Below, piece by piece: positions 63,231-64,000 of a stretch of DNA of 64,000 nucleotides. The notes under the pieces are model-generated. The model had not been told where the DNA came from and did no database searches. It saw only the letters and a list, made by a program, of their open reading frames with translations. Numbering within the stretch: the stretch's first letter is position 1; each line of letters opens with the position of its first letter. The position numbers were made by a program, and so were the translations under genes. The DNA is from Ditylenchus dipsaci (lineage: Eukaryota; Nematoda; Chromadorea; Rhabditida; Anguinidae), in assembly GCA_004194705.1 (NCBI GenBank), contig SADC01000046.1, positions 1-64,000 on the forward strand, written 5' to 3'.

Positions 63231-64000
63231 GGACACCAGTTATTATATACACGAAAATTCTTATCAAATACGACGCCGATCTGCGTTTAAATAATTTAAA
63301 AAAACGGTCTGTAAAAACATTTATGACCATTTAAAAGTCTGCACGTTTCTCGGATCACCCTGTAGGTTTCTCCAACTGCTTTACAGGCCAAGCATTTTCA
63401 AAAATATTCAATTTATTAATAATGGCCTAGTATTGTTTCGGCTAGGGTGGGTGATGGCCATATGGCGTAATATGGCTGAGCCCTTTCAAAATGGCCGGCT
63501 ATTTCCCAATCCTAATTTCTACCATGTTTTGAGCATTTACTGACCCTCGCCCTAATTTACTTATTGAATCACTGTCATGAATAAAGTCATTTTTCCAGTT
63601 TCTCTGCCGATATATCAAAAAATTCCGTTTGAGAGTGTCGTCTCTCGAAAATTTTGCCATTCTTGGATTTGATTCTCAACTGTCAACACTTAAATGAGTC
63701 ACAGAGATATAAGAAATAGAAATTTCAAATTTGGTTTTGAACAAAAATCTTGGGCTTATAGTGTAAATTTAAAGGTGGTGCTTTTACGGCTACCTTTTGA
63801 CATCGACCATTTTTACTTTTTTTTCCATATACCGTATTTCTATAATTGCTCACCCGGGTGAGTTATTTTTCAACCCCTAGAAAATCGAAAAATATTGATA
63901 TCGATCTCAATATTATCTCTACCCCGCCAAAATCTAAAAAGCGAAATCGGTAAAACTCGTAGGAGTTAATAAAATGCAATGAACAGCGATGTCAAATATT
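63231..64000. other. No gene; start of a second CCGTATTT repeat
   Basis: From 63830 the sequence ACCGTATTTCTATAATTGC resembles the 42568 MITE end, but the window stops before a partner arm could appear. Small CACCCGGGTGAG palindrome at 63851. Confidence 0.35.

Overview
This is a eukaryotic, animal window. It holds six conserved protein genes with introns of about 45-100 nt, GT-AG junctions plus one GC-AG, and standard stop codons, set in AT-rich DNA crowded with inverted-repeat transposons. The genes are typical of metazoans (Rab10, bifunctional PFK-2/FBPase-2, NAC alpha, a four-WW HECT ligase, an INPP5F-like Sac phosphatase and sepiapterin reductase). The short introns, the lax acceptors (TTAG, TTAAG) and the repeat load suggest a small-bodied invertebrate. 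I cannot name the phylum.

Layout. Positions 1-5.7 kb are all repeats: a palindromic element with a GC hairpin, CACTCT-armed foldbacks and nested TA-target-site mariner-type MITEs. Rab10 (+) lies at 5742-8412, with an 805-bp foldback element in its last intron. Positions 9.4-17.6 kb hold a 4-kb duplicated block: a 9-bp-TSD foldback, a tRNA-like foldback, and a TIR element carrying a LINE ORF1-like reading frame. Positions 17.6-33 kb are nested foldbacks with no identified complete gene; one 3' exon at 29.4 kb may belong to PFKFB. A minus-strand block follows: PFKFB (33027-39980, 18 exons), NACA (41182-42043, 5 exons) and a WWP/Su(dx)-type ligase (43876-54131, 27 exons), whose 4.1-kb fifth intron hosts a complete MULE with exact ends. 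About 840 bp away, head-to-head, INPP5F starts (54974-57839, +), followed by SPR (58360-60310, +). The last 3.7 kb is again repeat and unassigned.

The genes are unrelated housekeeping functions (vesicle traffic, glycolytic control, translation-associated chaperoning, ubiquitylation, phosphoinositide turnover, pterin synthesis). I see no sign of a shared pathway.

Two themes recur. First, transposon ends here are often built from short tandem repeats, many containing CAAATT, and related cores occur with unrelated repeat arms. Second, at least seven single-base losses in otherwise perfect exons fall in homopolymer runs. The two copies of the duplicated block differ mainly by such indels, so the consensus probably has homopolymer errors and frameshifts should not be read as pseudogenes.
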